From positions 27,150,855-27,214,854 of the forward strand of contig OZ020491.1 in assembly GCA_963971405.1 (NCBI GenBank): DNA of 64,000 nt, written 5' to 3'. Both the position numbers and the translations under genes were made by a program. Below are positions 24,094-34,159 of this stretch, one piece after another; positions within the stretch are counted from its first letter, which is position 1; each line of letters starts with the position of its first letter. The notes below the pieces were generated by a model, which saw only the letters and a program-made list of their open reading frames with translations, ran no database searches and had not been told where the DNA came from. The DNA comes from Psococerastis gibbosa (Eukaryota; Arthropoda; Insecta; Psocodea; Psocidae).

Positions 24094-26586
24094 ATGAAAG
24101 TAAAAAGAACTGCAGAAGATTTAAGAAAGCTGAGGGAGAAAAATCGAGTAAGAATGAAAAAGAAAAGGGAAGAAATTAAGCTAAATCCACAGCTTCATGC
24201 AGAAATGAAGAAAGCTGAAAGACTTAGATATCATAAACGCGTGAACGAGGGCAAAATTAAACTTGCCAAGGACTTGTCTGAAAGAGAAATAAGAAAAGTG
24301 AGGAAGACATGGAAGAAGAAAGCTCAAAGACTTCGCAAACAGAGAAAGGAACCTCTCAGGTTAGGTGAACAAATAATGGCATATTCACCCCCTCGAACTC
24401 CACCATTGGCTTCTCCAAATCCTGAGAGTCATCAAAAAAGAAGCGGCAAAAAAAGAAGTCGAACATGCAGAGAGATTAAAGACATGAAAATTAAAGAGTT
24501 GGAACTAAAGTTAGAGAAGATGAAAGCCAGTCGAGACAAATACAAAATGAGGTGCCATCGAATTGACAAAAAAGGACATGGTGAACCGTCGCCACGAAAA
24601 GTTGTGGACCAAATGCTTCCTCTTGCTGATAGGAATAAAAAGGCAAAGCGAGAGCTACTGTTCAATGAAGCCTTAAAAGCGCAAATCGCAACCAACTACA
24701 CAAAGACCCTGTCTTATAAAAAGAAAAAATCATTTCTGGAGCTCCTTAGTGGTAAAATTATTGAGAAGTATCACTTCAGGTCATTTTTGGGACGAATAGC
24801 GCCTTCTGTATTGCGAAAGAAAAAACTGCAAGAAGATCAAATGGCTAAAACCAAATCAAAGAATTTGAGAGAAAAGATAAGAATGTTTTTGGAGAGAGAT
24901 GAGTTTAGCACGCAATGTGCTGGAAAAAAAGAATTTAAATCTCTGAAGGGTGAAAAGAAACAAAGACGTGTATTGAATGATACACTTCTAACTTTGTTTA
25001 AAAAATTCAAGTTGTTGCATCCGAATGTCAAAGTTTGCTATGCGACTTTCTGCAAGCTGAAACCATTCTGGATTGTCCCCCATGACTTCGGCAAAAAAAC
25101 ATGTCTTTGTATAACACATGAGAATATGAACTTAGTGATAAGCAAATTGCATCAGCATAAGGTGATTGCGCAACGTTCTACCTACGATGTGATTAATGCC
25201 ATAATTTGCAGTGAACAAAATAAGTCGTCCCCTTGCCTAGCACGAACTTGCAGCAATTGCAAACATAAATCAATTGATATTGAAGAGTTTAATGGTAGTA
25301 GTGAGATTGTGTACCACTACTGGGGGACGAAAACAGTTCCTATTGTTTCAAAAGGGAAGGAAAAGCTGTGCAAAAAAACAGTAAAAGAAGAAAAAGTATG
25401 CACACTGTTAGAGCTTGTGAATATCTTTTTTGCCTTGTGGCCAACCTTTGTAGGACATGTAAGAAAAATGGAGCACCAGAGAGCTGCGATCGACAGAATT
25501 AAAGCAGAACTGACGAGTGATTCGGCAATAGTCCACATGGACTTTTCCGAAAATTATACATCTGCCTACACAAGGGAAGTGCAAAGTGCCCACTTTGGTG
25601 GTTCAAAGGAACAAATATCGTTGCACACTGTAGTTATTTATTATCGAACTGACAGCAATGGCTCACTACTGCATAAATCATTTGCCACTATTAGTGACAA
25701 TGTTCGCCACGACCCAGCAGCCATATGCGCGCACCTCAGGCCAATTATTGACTTCCTGCTTGGTTTGTCTAGTATATCATGTGTACACTTCGTCAGCGAC
25801 GGGCCAACGACACAGTACAGGAACCGCAAGATGTTTTCTCTGGTTGGCAAATACCTGGGACCTTCACTAAAAGCCCACAAAATTCAGTGGCACTACACGG
25901 AGGCTGGCCACGGAAAAGGCGCTCCAGATGGCATTGGGGGTACCATAAAAAGAACGGCTGACCGCATGGTTGCACTAGGAAAGGGTGAGATCATTAACGC
26001 GGACAGTCTACTTCAAGTAGTCCAAGACAACACAGAGGCTGTGCGCATGCACAAGATTGAAGCGAATATGATTGAAGATATGGACAAGCTTTTTATTGAC
26101 ATCAAACCATTTACAGGCACACTAAAGGTTCATAACTTGTCGTGGGACAAAAAACAGCCAGATGTTCTTAGGGCCCGAGCCCTTTCCTGCACACAGTGTG
26201 AAAATCCTGTTCAATGCAAACACTTTTTCCTTGGGCAAATAAGTTTGATGGTTAAACCTCTAAAAGTTCAAGATGTATACACTGATTCCGAAAATGAAGA
26301 TGGCCATAGAGGCATTCTTGAACCCCATCTGATCGAAGAAGTTGGGGTTGGAGATTGGATCATAGTTTCATACAATAAAAGCTATTATGCAGGAAAAGTT
26401 TTGGAAAAGGACAGTGAAGGCGTTCAAGTTACCTGCCTGGAGAAAGGCCGAAAGTTTTTGAAGTGGCCTATAAAAAAAGATACTTCTTTTTACTATTGGT
26501 CAGAAATAGTGAAAAAAATTAAGGAGCCCGAGCAATTGAAAAGAGGGTTTCTAAGTGTTCCTGAGTTGTCAGGATTCATTGAATAA
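24094..26586 (+). CDS. DDE-type transposase-like protein of the 4-kb transposon, intact
   Basis: Uninterrupted frame: 830 residues from the Met at 24094, or 868 from 23980. The later start is preferred because TTTTATTATTTCAG at 24074-24080 looks like a splice acceptor and the upstream ATG lies inside a subterminal motif. In 868-residue numbering: a very basic N-terminus (40-125), a second basic coiled coil (160-190), a Cys/His cluster (C375, C377, H380, C410, C419, C424, C427), then HMDFSENY (D521), VSDGPTTQYRN (D607) and YTEAGHGKGAPDGIGGTIKR (E641). This D-86-D-34-E layout suits an RNase H-fold transposase. A C-terminal Cys cluster (737-748) and GDWIIVSYNKSYYAG (791-805) resemble a small SH3/Tudor-like fold. 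I have seen such SDG.T.QY.N/GHGKGA.DG.GG proteins as uncharacterised invertebrate genes. It should cut and join the element ends. Confidence 0.88.
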   Translation: MKVKRTAEDLRKLREKNRVRMKKKREEIKLNPQLHAEMKKAERLRYHKRVNEGKIKLAKDLSEREIRKVRKTWKKKAQRLRKQRKEPLRLGEQIMAYSPPRTPPLASPNPESHQKRSGKKRSRTCREIKDMKIKELELKLEKMKASRDKYKMRCHRIDKKGHGEPSPRKVVDQMLPLADRNKKAKRELLFNEALKAQIATNYTKTLSYKKKKSFLELLSGKIIEKYHFRSFLGRIAPSVLRKKKLQEDQMAKTKSKNLREKIRMFLERDEFSTQCAGKKEFKSLKGEKKQRRVLNDTLLTLFKKFKLLHPNVKVCYATFCKLKPFWIVPHDFGKKTCLCITHENMNLVISKLHQHKVIAQRSTYDVINAIICSEQNKSSPCLARTCSNCKHKSIDIEEFNGSSEIVYHYWGTKTVPIVSKGKEKLCKKTVKEEKVCTLLELVNIFFALWPTFVGHVRKMEHQRAAIDRIKAELTSDSAIVHMDFSENYTSAYTREVQSAHFGGSKEQISLHTVVIYYRTDSNGSLLHKSFATISDNVRHDPAAICAHLRPIIDFLLGLSSISCVHFVSDGPTTQYRNRKMFSLVGKYLGPSLKAHKIQWHYTEAGHGKGAPDGIGGTIKRTADRMVALGKGEIINADSLLQVVQDNTEAVRMHKIEANMIEDMDKLFIDIKPFTGTLKVHNLSWDKKQPDVLRARALSCTQCENPVQCKHFFLGQISLMVKPLKVQDVYTDSENEDGHRGILEPHLIEEVGVGDWIIVSYNKSYYAGKVLEKDSEGVQVTCLEKGRKFLKWPIKKDTSFYYWSEIVKKIKEPEQLKRGFLSVPELSGFIE

Positions 26587-26683
26587 AAAATACATGAATC
26601 GCAATTCGCAAACGCTTACAATTATTTCATCGTTGCCCTTGCAGTGAAAAGTTTACTTCTGTGGTTTCCTTCCATTCATTAGT

Positions 26684-27058
26684 TTGTCCCTAGGTGCATT
26701 ACTGCATATGATTCTAATGGGTCAATTAAATAAAAAACAATTTACCGAGGAAAATTTTAGGGTTGAAATTGTTCTTACTGAATTCACCTCAAGGGGCGAA
26801 CTTGTGTGGAAGGTTACCTAAAGATTCTCTTCCGTTCATTCAATTAAGTCTCCTCCGTGCACGAAATTTAAAAATATGTCATATTTGGATCGTAGTAATT
26901 ACGGCACAGGAAAAAAAACTCCCACAAATAATATCTATTCATATTGCAGCATTAAAATTCCGTTTTACTAAATTTATCTGCGCAGGCTTATTGAAAATAA
27001 TCCAAAATATCATCAATAATGTCCCCTCCATTCACTAGATTGTCCCCTCCGTGCACAA
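26684..27058. promoter_or_regulatory. Right subterminal motif array
   Basis: Copies at 26684-26699 (weak: TTGTCCCTAGGTGCA), 26849-26865 (TCTCCTCCGTGCACGAA), 27020-27034 (TGTCCCCTCCATTCAC) and 27041-27057 (TGTCCCCTCCGTGCACA). Same motif and orientation as most left-side copies. Confidence 0.75.
26725..26734 (+). terminator. Poly(A) signal cluster after the transposase gene
   Basis: Overlapping ATTAAA and AATAAA in CAATTAAATAAAAAAC, ~140 bp after the stop codon. Confidence 0.5.
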
Positions 27059-27210
27059 ACGTTTCAAAAAATTTGTTATTTCGGGCTAAATAGCTACTTT
27101 TCTGTGAAGCGAATGTCAGCAATCCATTGTTTCCATGCTGTAGCGCGGCAATTGATTCCTTAAACGTTCATTTGGAAAGATTTCAGTTTTAAAAAAAAAT
27201 ACCTTTAAAC

Positions 27211-27234
27211 CTGACACTTTTTTCAGAATGACCC
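27211..27234. repeat. Right terminal inverted repeat of the 4-kb transposon
   Basis: CTGACACTTTTTTCAGAATG ACCC, the complement of the left end with one mismatch; CAAT follows. Confidence 0.9.
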
Positions 27235-27238
27235 CAAT

Positions 27239-27620
27239 ATATGGAACATAAGGTTGAATTGCAGCGGTTTCTCCCCACCGGCAACCCCTAAAGTTGTTTG
27301 AGAGGGGTGAGCCACCCCCTCCCCCCTCCCTCTCCTAACCCGCTTCCCGTATCGGATCGGTTATGAATAATGATCTTATTGGCCACATTCCAGCTAGTGA
27401 CATATTTTGTGTAACGTCAGTTCAGACTACCACAACCACACAGTAATATTAGGGTTCAATCCGAGAAGTTGCTTATTGCCCGTTGTTACTTAGAAATTTG
27501 CCTTTGTGAAGGTGCTTAAGTTTAAGAGAGGGATTTCAGAATATTATGTAAACTAGAAAGTGCCGTGATTTTTTGGCGAAATACATTAAAATCTCGTTCC
27601 ACGGCTGTTTCGTCCTCTTC
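27239..27620. other. Intergenic, no gene seen
   Basis: Contains a C-rich run (CCACCCCCTCCCCCCTCCC) and otherwise AT-rich unique-looking DNA. Confidence 0.5.
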
Positions 27621-27627
27621 CCTCTTA

Positions 27628-28033
27628 GGCGGCTATTCCACTTGTCAATATTCCGTCATTTGTGTATGTTGGAGAAGCTGTGGCAGCCTGGCCTGATGGG
27701 GAGACTACCGCTATCGAGGAAAATACCCGTTTTTCCTAATCGAGAACTCACGATATAATAATAAAATACAAGGTACAAGACACAAGACGCAAGAAAACAA
27801 TACTTACACAAAAACTATACTATCTTACAAGCTGAACATATACTAAACATACAGATATAGACCCTAGGTGGCTGGTGGCTACTACTCAGGGCCGTTCCTA
27901 GGTTCACTCCCTCTTACTTCTGTATGCTACGGTATATGACCGTAACAGTGTATCAATAATTGATGAGATGACATAGAGTAAAGAAATAATCTCATCAATT
28001 ATTGAAGAAAAAGTGACAAGTGGAATAGCCGCC
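27628..28033. mobile_element. FB-A foldback MITE, copy 4, with an R7 insertion inside
   Basis: Ends GGCGGCTATTCCACTTGTCA and its exact complement at the right; TTA on both sides. Interior 27676-27952 is an R7 repeat, so R7 entered later. Confidence 0.88.
27676..27952. repeat. Repeat family R7, copy 1
   Basis: CTGTGGCAGCCTGGCCTGAT, CTACCGCTATCGAGGAAAAT, TCGTTCC/CCGTTCCTAGGTTCACTCC and GACCGTAACA. Other copies: 28857-29122 and 49227-49475. Non-coding. Confidence 0.75.
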
Positions 28034-28730
28034 TTAGTGCCGCATTTACATTTTTTTCTCTAGAAAAAATTTAATAGCGCTGGAATAACGTGATAAAGTT
28101 TGTTGAACGTTTATTTTAGTGTGTCATAATTAATCGTAATTTAAGAGCTAGTAGTTTCAACCTTTTTATTTTAAATGTGAAAATGCAAACCCCAGACAAG
28201 CCGATGACTGGTGGCAAGGTCCACAGAATACCAAAACATTATAACATGGTATAAGGTCTTTATAGAGTTTAAAAACCCCATAGACATAGTAAAACTATAG
28301 ACTCATCGTAAACATTCGGGTTGAAGCCGCTTGACTTCGGCTATTTCCGTAGTATAGGACCAGATTGAGCCGTTTGCCATTTGATACCATGTTAACATTT
28401 TATTTTTTATTTGATTATTTAAAGATTATTTAGAACGGAAAATCATGCCAGCTAACCAGCAATATTTTTATGCAGAACTTGGAGTACTTTTAATTTATAT
28501 TTTGAACAATATTTTAAGCAAAGTTTTCCCTACTTTTAGATAAAAATAAAAATTTTTAATGCAGATCTTTCAGTACTTTTAATTTAAATTTTAAACAATA
28601 TGTATAATAAATGTAAATAATAAATATAATTATATATGAAACAAAAAAGAAAACTATAAAGAAAACATATAATAAAACTGTTAAATTTTAATTTCCCGCC
28701 AAAATGCACCTATGAGGGGGCGTGGTCGTG
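28034..28730. other. AT-rich intergenic DNA
   Basis: No gene or bounded repeat recognised. Confidence 0.5.
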
Positions 28731-28856
28731 GCTTCAGTCCTCCAGCACAGCCGAAATACGACATGGTGGCTCCATAGTTTTATTAGCTCCATGACAAACC
28801 CTCACCAGGTTTAGAAATGCTTTCGCGAGGAATACAGGTAAGCCATACGTGAATAG

Positions 28857-29122
28857 ACTGTGGCAGCCTGGCCTAATGGGGAGGCTACCGCTATCAAGGA
28901 AAATACGGAGCGTGTATGCAGTTCGATGACTCCCGATATAATGAATGGTAGAAAAACTACAAACTAACAAACAGGGTACCAAACACAATTCACAAAAACT
29001 ACACCATCTTATAAGCTAAACATATAGACCCTGGGTGGGTGGTGCTCACCCTGCTACGCAGGGTCGTTCCCAGGTTCCCTCCATATTCCTATGTTACGCT
29101 ATTTATGGCCGTAACACCATGT
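28857..29122. repeat. R7, copy 2
   Basis: CTGTGGCAGCCTGGCCTAAT to ATGGCCGTAACACC; flanked by related-looking CTTTCGCGAGGAATAC (left) and, inverted, ATTCCTCGCGAAAAC (right) sequences. Confidence 0.78.
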
Positions 29123-29230
29123 TTCAATGCATAGTATTCCTCGCGAAAACATTTCTAAGGATGGCGGGGGTGGCCCTTAGAATGGCAGATCCTGAGGTCA
29201 ATTTGAACTGTACTTATTGTATTTTCCATA

Positions 29231-29425
29231 GATAAATCTTGATTTTTTGCTGTTCTATTACTAAGCGTTCTAAGCCAACCTAGCGGAGTTACGGCTATAA
29301 AGCCCTCTCTTACACTCAACCTGCTTTACATGCCCTCCGAAGTATGGCCGGAAAATGTAGGCAGTGGGGACTCGAATCAACAACCTTTCGGGTGATAGTC
29401 GGAGTCTGTACCGCTATTCTACAGG
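29231..29425 (-). mobile_element. SINE-1, copy 3
   Basis: Minus orientation: TGTTCTATTACTAAGC, AAAGCCCTCTCTTACACTCA, AACCTTTCGGGTGATAGTC and GTACCGCTATTCTAC. Confidence 0.82.
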
Positions 29426-29654
29426 TCCTGTGGGTGCAAATATTTAATTTAATTTAATACTTAAGCTATACATATTTGGTATCGTCAATTGGTAGATAAA
29501 TTCATATAACATATCAGGCGCGGATCTACAATAGAATGAGACCAAGGAGGGGGCTAAAATTATATACGATTTTTTTTTTTTTTTAAATAGGGCTGAAATA
29601 TTGGAGTTTTACTCATTTTCAGAGCAATAAGGGTTCTATATTATAGGTAATTAA

Positions 29655-29735
29655 TACAATCGGGCACAACGGGGGCCCGGGGGTCTCCCCCGGGAGAAAA
29701 TTTGTGAAAAATAGGACTGAAACCTAATGGCGGGG
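29655..29735 (-). repeat. GC-hairpin repeat, inverted relative to those at 50.4-51.1 kb
   Basis: GGGGGCCCGGGGGTCTCCCC followed by CGGGAGAAAATTTGTGAAAAAT is the complement of the 50.4-kb copies. Confidence 0.65.
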
Positions 29736-29905
29736 GGATCCGCAGATCCGCGCCTGTAACATGTCGATAGCCTAATTCGCAAGCCACATAAATCCAAAAT
29801 TGGCGAAAATGAGATATTGATATCCACGTGTTTGGAAAAGAAATCAACCCCGTGACCCCCCCCCCCCTGTGGATTTTCCAATGGATATCAGTAATATGAA
29901 CGGTC

Positions 29906-31727
29906 GACTTGTATCTGTACTTGGTTAAGTCATGCTTTCGCCTGTTTCATTGCGTTAATGGTAAGCTTGATTCAGCTTGTCCATTACCGCTTGTAGCTGG
30001 TGTAGGTTGACATAAAGAACGTATACCAGTTTGCCAATGCCAAAAAATTCATACTGTAGCGGGATATTTCCGCTACCGTGTCAAATCATTCCGACCGTGG
30101 GGTCGAAATGCAGGGCCTTGTACAATTCAAGAAAATTAATAAAAACTTACAAAATCCGATTCATGATGAGGCCCTCTTTAGCCATTGTTGTTTATAAACA
30201 CTAACATAGAATCGACACTCGAAAGATTATGGCAAATTTTGCGCTAAGTAGTAAGCAGCAATCCGAGAAATACAAATTTTAATAAAATACCTAGAGGAAA
30301 GGCAGATCCATAACCCTCTTAATGGAATATAAATACCTATAGTCAAAATAAATTACAGGAACATTCTATTAATTGGAAAACAAAAGAAATATAGAAATTT
30401 ACTATTTGCGCCAACTCTCAAACTTTTGCGCGCCATTTCCTTTCTTAACCGTAGCAGAAGAAAAGTTAACGTGGACAGGTACAAAAGTTCACAATTGCAG
30501 AGTGAACGAGAGCTTCCAACTGCAAGGTTCTAAATTTTAATGTGGAAAATATCTTTTCTCATGTAAAGTGTATAGTATTTTACAACCATCTGACCCTAAC
30601 CTGGGCGAACCCAATGGTGTAAAAGGACGAGAAACCGTATTACGAGAGCTCCGAGGAGGCGTTTCTTGGCGTAATTCCCCTGATGGGGAACTACGCTGAG
30701 GAAGGAAGTGTCCGGAAGGAGGAGAGATGTAGGCCGTAAAGGCCTAACCGAGCGGGAGATGCACCAGGGCTAAAGGAATGGGCTAGGACGAGGGTTCTAA
30801 CCTATTACACTTCACTTCACATCGTTCATCTGCCTATTAGTAAGAATTCTCAGCACCTGTAAGTCTCATTATTGTTTGTAATTGAAAGGAATGTCTATAA
30901 ATGCTGTATTATCTAGATTGTGCGCGGGACGACGTCGCTGATCTGGGAGTGGAGGATGGATTCGGTTGGAGAGGGGAGCGGGTCGCTCCTCTTCTTCATC
31001 CGGGGCCATGATCCATTCCCAGAGCAGATGGATGTTCGGTCCTCTGGATAATAGTTATGTAATTCGGAGATTTCTGTGACTGGCACCATGATTTTCTCTC
31101 TTTACAAAAGACCAGTTCTCAGAAAATTCTTCGTTGATTTGTGCGCAATGATAATTAGGATGATCGTGGGTTCGATGACGAACGGAGGGAGTGGTCCGGA
31201 TTCAATTCTGTATCCGGTCTCCGGATGGAATCGGACACACTCTTCCGTTCCTCACCGAACCAATGTCGGATCTCCGGCGATATGCCTCCTTATATTGTCT
31301 TATTGTTGTGTTGCGATGATGTTTTGGCAGCGGCCAATTTTCGGTCGTAGAAGAAGTTGCCTAATATACTGTTGCTATTTTGGATAATCTGGTGTTCTCT
31401 GTGGTTCCTCCATATCTCTTAAGGTAGGGGACTCTCTCTCTTGTTGCTGATTTTAGCTCCCATGATCCACGCCCTTTACTTTCTGCCGTCTCTGAGCTAC
31501 CGACGCACCGGCTGAGGCCACCCTTGTAAGACGATTCGGCTTTTGATAGAAGGAGGAGTTTTCTCCGGTTTTGTGGGTTACCATCTGGTACTTGGTCTAT
31601 CTCTCCCGTTTCACATTACAATACGGAAACAATACCAATAATGTCTTACATCTATGGGGTAATTGGCATTGCTGGACAAGGGACCTATGGGCCACTATAA
31701 GTAGGCCTGGGTCCATAAAAAGTCCTT
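29906..31727 (+). repeat. R5 copy 4, split by a 1.57-kb insertion
   Basis: 29906-30054 (GTACTTGGTTAAGTCATGCT ... CAAAAAATTC) and 31621-31727 (ATACGGAAACAATACC ... GTCCATAAAAAGTCC) join seamlessly when the insertion and one ATAC are removed, as shown by the intact copy at 37270-37516. Confidence 0.9.
30055..31620. mobile_element. Solo-LTR-like insertion, 1,566 bp, with ATAC duplication
   Basis: Begins TGTAGCGGGATATTTCC and ends TTTCACATTACA, so its ends are TGTA...TACA, and ATAC lies on both sides (30051-30054 and 31621-31624). This is what a solo long terminal repeat of a Gypsy/BEL-type retroelement would look like. No convincing protein is encoded; a 103-codon frame at 31076 is probably chance. 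A TATA-like TCTATAAATGC near 30894 could be an LTR promoter. Confidence 0.7.
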
Positions 31728-31733
31728 ACTTAA

Positions 31734-32123
31734 GAGTTTACATTCCGTAGGAAATTGGCAGCCCGCGAAATTTAATACTTTTTATTTTTTATTTAATTAA
31801 CTAAGCAAGCTATTAAAGATTTGGCTCATTTAAGTTGTAGAAGACTACTTCATACATCATATAATAAGGTATTTTTAATTTTTTAAATTGTAGGCTATGT
31901 TTTCCATAAACGCGATAATAATTAATAAATTATCGAGTATAAATTATTATCGTGTTAATGAAAAAACTACAATTTCAAAAATTAAAAATACCTTATTATA
32001 TGATGCATGAAGTAGTCTTCTACAACTTAAATGAGCCAAATCTTTAATACCTTGCTTGGTTATAATTAAATAAAAAATAAAAAGTTCTAAATTTCGGGCA
32101 GCCAATTTCCCACGGGTACACTC
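31734..32123. mobile_element. Foldback family B, copy 2
   Basis: Arms GAGTTTACATTCCGTAGG...AGTCTTCTACAACTTAAATG; right end GGGTACACTC; TTAA on both sides. Confidence 0.88.
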
Positions 32124-32323
32124 TTAATATTCTATGATAATAGAGGAATCGCATCAAACTTTTTATTAACATTTTTTGTAGTAGTCAATTTGGCGATTCC
32201 AGTGATACCACTAACTCAAAAAGGAATTATATATCGTCGCTAATACTGCAAAGTGTCGTACGTCCAAAAATGCTACTTACTGGTTAAATCACCATTGCGA
32301 CCAAAATATGAGAATACGCCTTG

Positions 32324-32368
32324 TAGTATTAAATTTCGGGCAGCCAATTTCCTACGGGCTGCACACTC
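32324..32368. repeat. Foldback family B, single arm
   Basis: TTAAATTTCGGGCAGCCAAT through GGGCTGCACACTC then TTAA; no partner arm nearby. Confidence 0.75.
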
Positions 32369-32374
32369 TTAAAA

Positions 32375-33127
32375 GGTCCGAATTTACTCGAGCATGCTTT
32401 CCAATTTATCAAAATTAGTAGATAGAGAAAATGAGTAATTTCATGGTATATATAATTTCCCTATTGTTAAATATCCGGATGTTTCGGGGGGGGGGGGGGG
32501 GGGGGGTTGTCCATCAACGTCACGTAACAAAAAAAAATATTTTTTTTGCAAAAACCAAATAGTTCTTTTAGGAAAGCAACCTGTCCGGTTTCGTTACTAA
32601 ATTTATCACCTAAAACATGCCTGAAGGTAGAAATCATCGATAGAAAGGTTTCGCTGAAAAATTATGTTTTAGTCATTTTTCATTAAAATGTAGTTATTTT
32701 TATTTTTTTACCCCCAGAAGCAAACTATCAAGTGGCAAGCGACCCCCCCCCCCCCCATTTTGTCAACATTAAAGACGACTACAATATATATGTGAATTTA
32801 AAAGAAATCGTTTGAGCCGTTTTTGAGAAATATTTTTTAGACTTTTTTTTTAGTTTTTTGAGAATAAACCCCCCCCAAATTGAGTTAGCCCAAAATAAAA
32901 AAAATGGTCTCGAGGTATGATTTTTGTGAACCTACAGTACATGCCAAATTTCATCATAATTGACCGAGTAGTTTGCCCGGAAATCGATGAACAGACATAC
33001 AGACATTTCGTAAAAACCACTTTTTTGGGTTTCTGGGACCTCAAAACGTGTAATTCCGTTGAAATCTCGGAATCGAAAATTTGGGCAGTCACAAAGCTTT
33101 CCTTATACTAAGTTTAAATTGGAAAGC
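32375..33127. repeat. Repeat family R6, copy 1
   Basis: Starts GGTCCGAATTTACTCGAGCA, then GCTTTCCAATTTAT, a ~22-base G run, CCCCCAGAAGCAAACTATCA, AGTAGTTTGCCCGGAAATCG, ACAGACATTTCGTAAAAACC, and ends TTTAAATTGGAAAGC, an inverted match to its start. No coding frame. Other copies at 41417, 43165, 51987, 55996, 62069. Confidence 0.85.
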
Positions 33128-33520
33128 AATTACCTCTACTAATATCAACGGTCACCTTCCTCTAAAATAAGGTTTTTAAAATCCCCTCCAGCGGCAATAG
33201 AAGTTAATGAAATCGCAGGCTCTCCATGACTGTTCTTACTCTCGGAGCAATTTGAGTTATTGAATTGCACCGCCTTTCTTTCAGTAAGAAAGGAAACGTC
33301 ACTTTCTTTTGCCCGCTGAGAACATTTTCCTTGTCTGAATTTATAACTACCGGAACTTGTGTTCCTGCTGTATTCAGTTTTTATTTATTTGCAAAACAAT
33401 AAAAATGTTTTTTTTATCAAGGGTATTGTATGTACATATTGTAGGGCAATAAATATTGTTCCGCCTTGAGTTTTCTCTTGATTCCCGCTTTGATTTTATT
33501 TATCAACAAGCGCGGCTTTA

Positions 33521-33625
33521 GGCGTGTATTCCACTGGTCAATATTTCGTCATTTGTGAATAAAAATCTCAACTTTTCTTTTTAATCACAAATGACGGAAT
33601 ATTGAGCAGTGGAATACCGCACGCC
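33521..33625. mobile_element. FB-A foldback MITE, copy 5 (short)
   Basis: GGCGTGTATTCCACTGGTCA and TCACAAATGACGGAATATTG arms close around a short loop; 105 bp. Confidence 0.85.
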
Positions 33626-33663
33626 CAAGACACTGAAAATTATTAATTTTTTGCTTTCCATTC

Positions 33664-33682
33664 CCCCCCCCCCCCCCCCCCG
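33664..33682. repeat. Poly-C tract
   Basis: About 18 consecutive C. Confidence 0.9.
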
Positions 33683-33705
33683 CTCCTACACCCTCAATAG
33701 ATAGA

Positions 33706-33750
33706 TACCCAGTCGGAGTCTGTACCACTACTCTACATCCTCGCAGGTCT
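33706..33750 (-). repeat. SINE-1 head fragment
   Basis: AGTCGGAGTCTGTACCACTA and CTCTACATCCT match the head of SINE-1 in minus orientation. Confidence 0.6.
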
Positions 33751-33944
33751 GCCTTCTTGGGAAATGCTATTTTTCAAATTGTCCATTTCCTATGTTTCAC
33801 CGCTATCAGTCATGCTTGGCTTGTGGTAAGATGCCATCTATACTGTTTTATTGTCGTTGGTTTCATTCTATTCTATTCTATTTGGCTAAATTAATCGAAA
33901 CCCCCGATATTATACAATACTACCTAGTACAACACATTCAATAA

Positions 33945-34156
33945 GGCGGCTATTCCACCGACGTCGTTTTTCATTGTGCATGTGCATGACGTGGTAGCAG
34001 ACATCATTAATAAGTCTCTGCCATATTTTAAGGAGACCATAATGTAGATACTTGACTTATCTATTATAAATTAAGTTATAATATGGTAGATACTTATTAA
34101 TGATGTCTGCTACCACGTCACGCACAATGAAAAACGACGTCGGTGGAATAGCCACC
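33945..34156. mobile_element. FB-A foldback MITE, copy 6
   Basis: Near-perfect arms GGCGGCTATTCCACCGACGT...CATGACGTGGTAGCAGACAT; TAA on both sides. The loop (AATAAGTCTCTGCCATATT...) reappears inverted in copy 10 at 62965. Confidence 0.95.
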
Positions 34157-34159
34157 TAA

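Larger units (their letters stand above)
23225..27234 (+). mobile_element. Complete DDE-type DNA transposon, 4,010 bp, with CAAT target duplication
   Basis: The left end GGGTCATTCTAAAAAAAGTG matches the complement of the right end (GGGTCATTCTGAAAAAAGTG on the minus strand) over 24 bases with one mismatch; similarity continues as T-rich sequence. CAAT directly abuts each end (23221-23224 and 27235-27238). One long gene fills the interior, and a TCCCCTCCGTGCAC-like motif recurs in both subterminal regions. Four-base duplications plus such ends fit Sola- or Ginger-type superfamilies better than Tc1, hAT or PIF; this placement is inference. Nothing in the element looks broken. Confidence 0.93.

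Noticed and set aside
24432..25975. Several minus-strand and shifted frames within the transposase gene
   Set aside because: Short, overlapping the long gene, no recognisable motifs.
31076..31387. 103-codon frame within the LTR-like insertion
   Set aside because: No motif, poor composition, lies in what looks like a terminal repeat.
32850..33111. Overlapping frames on both strands of R6 (VFTKCLYVCSS, KTTFLGFWDLKTCNSVEIS)
   Set aside because: Repeat-derived; recur in every R6 copy without conservation pattern of a protein.
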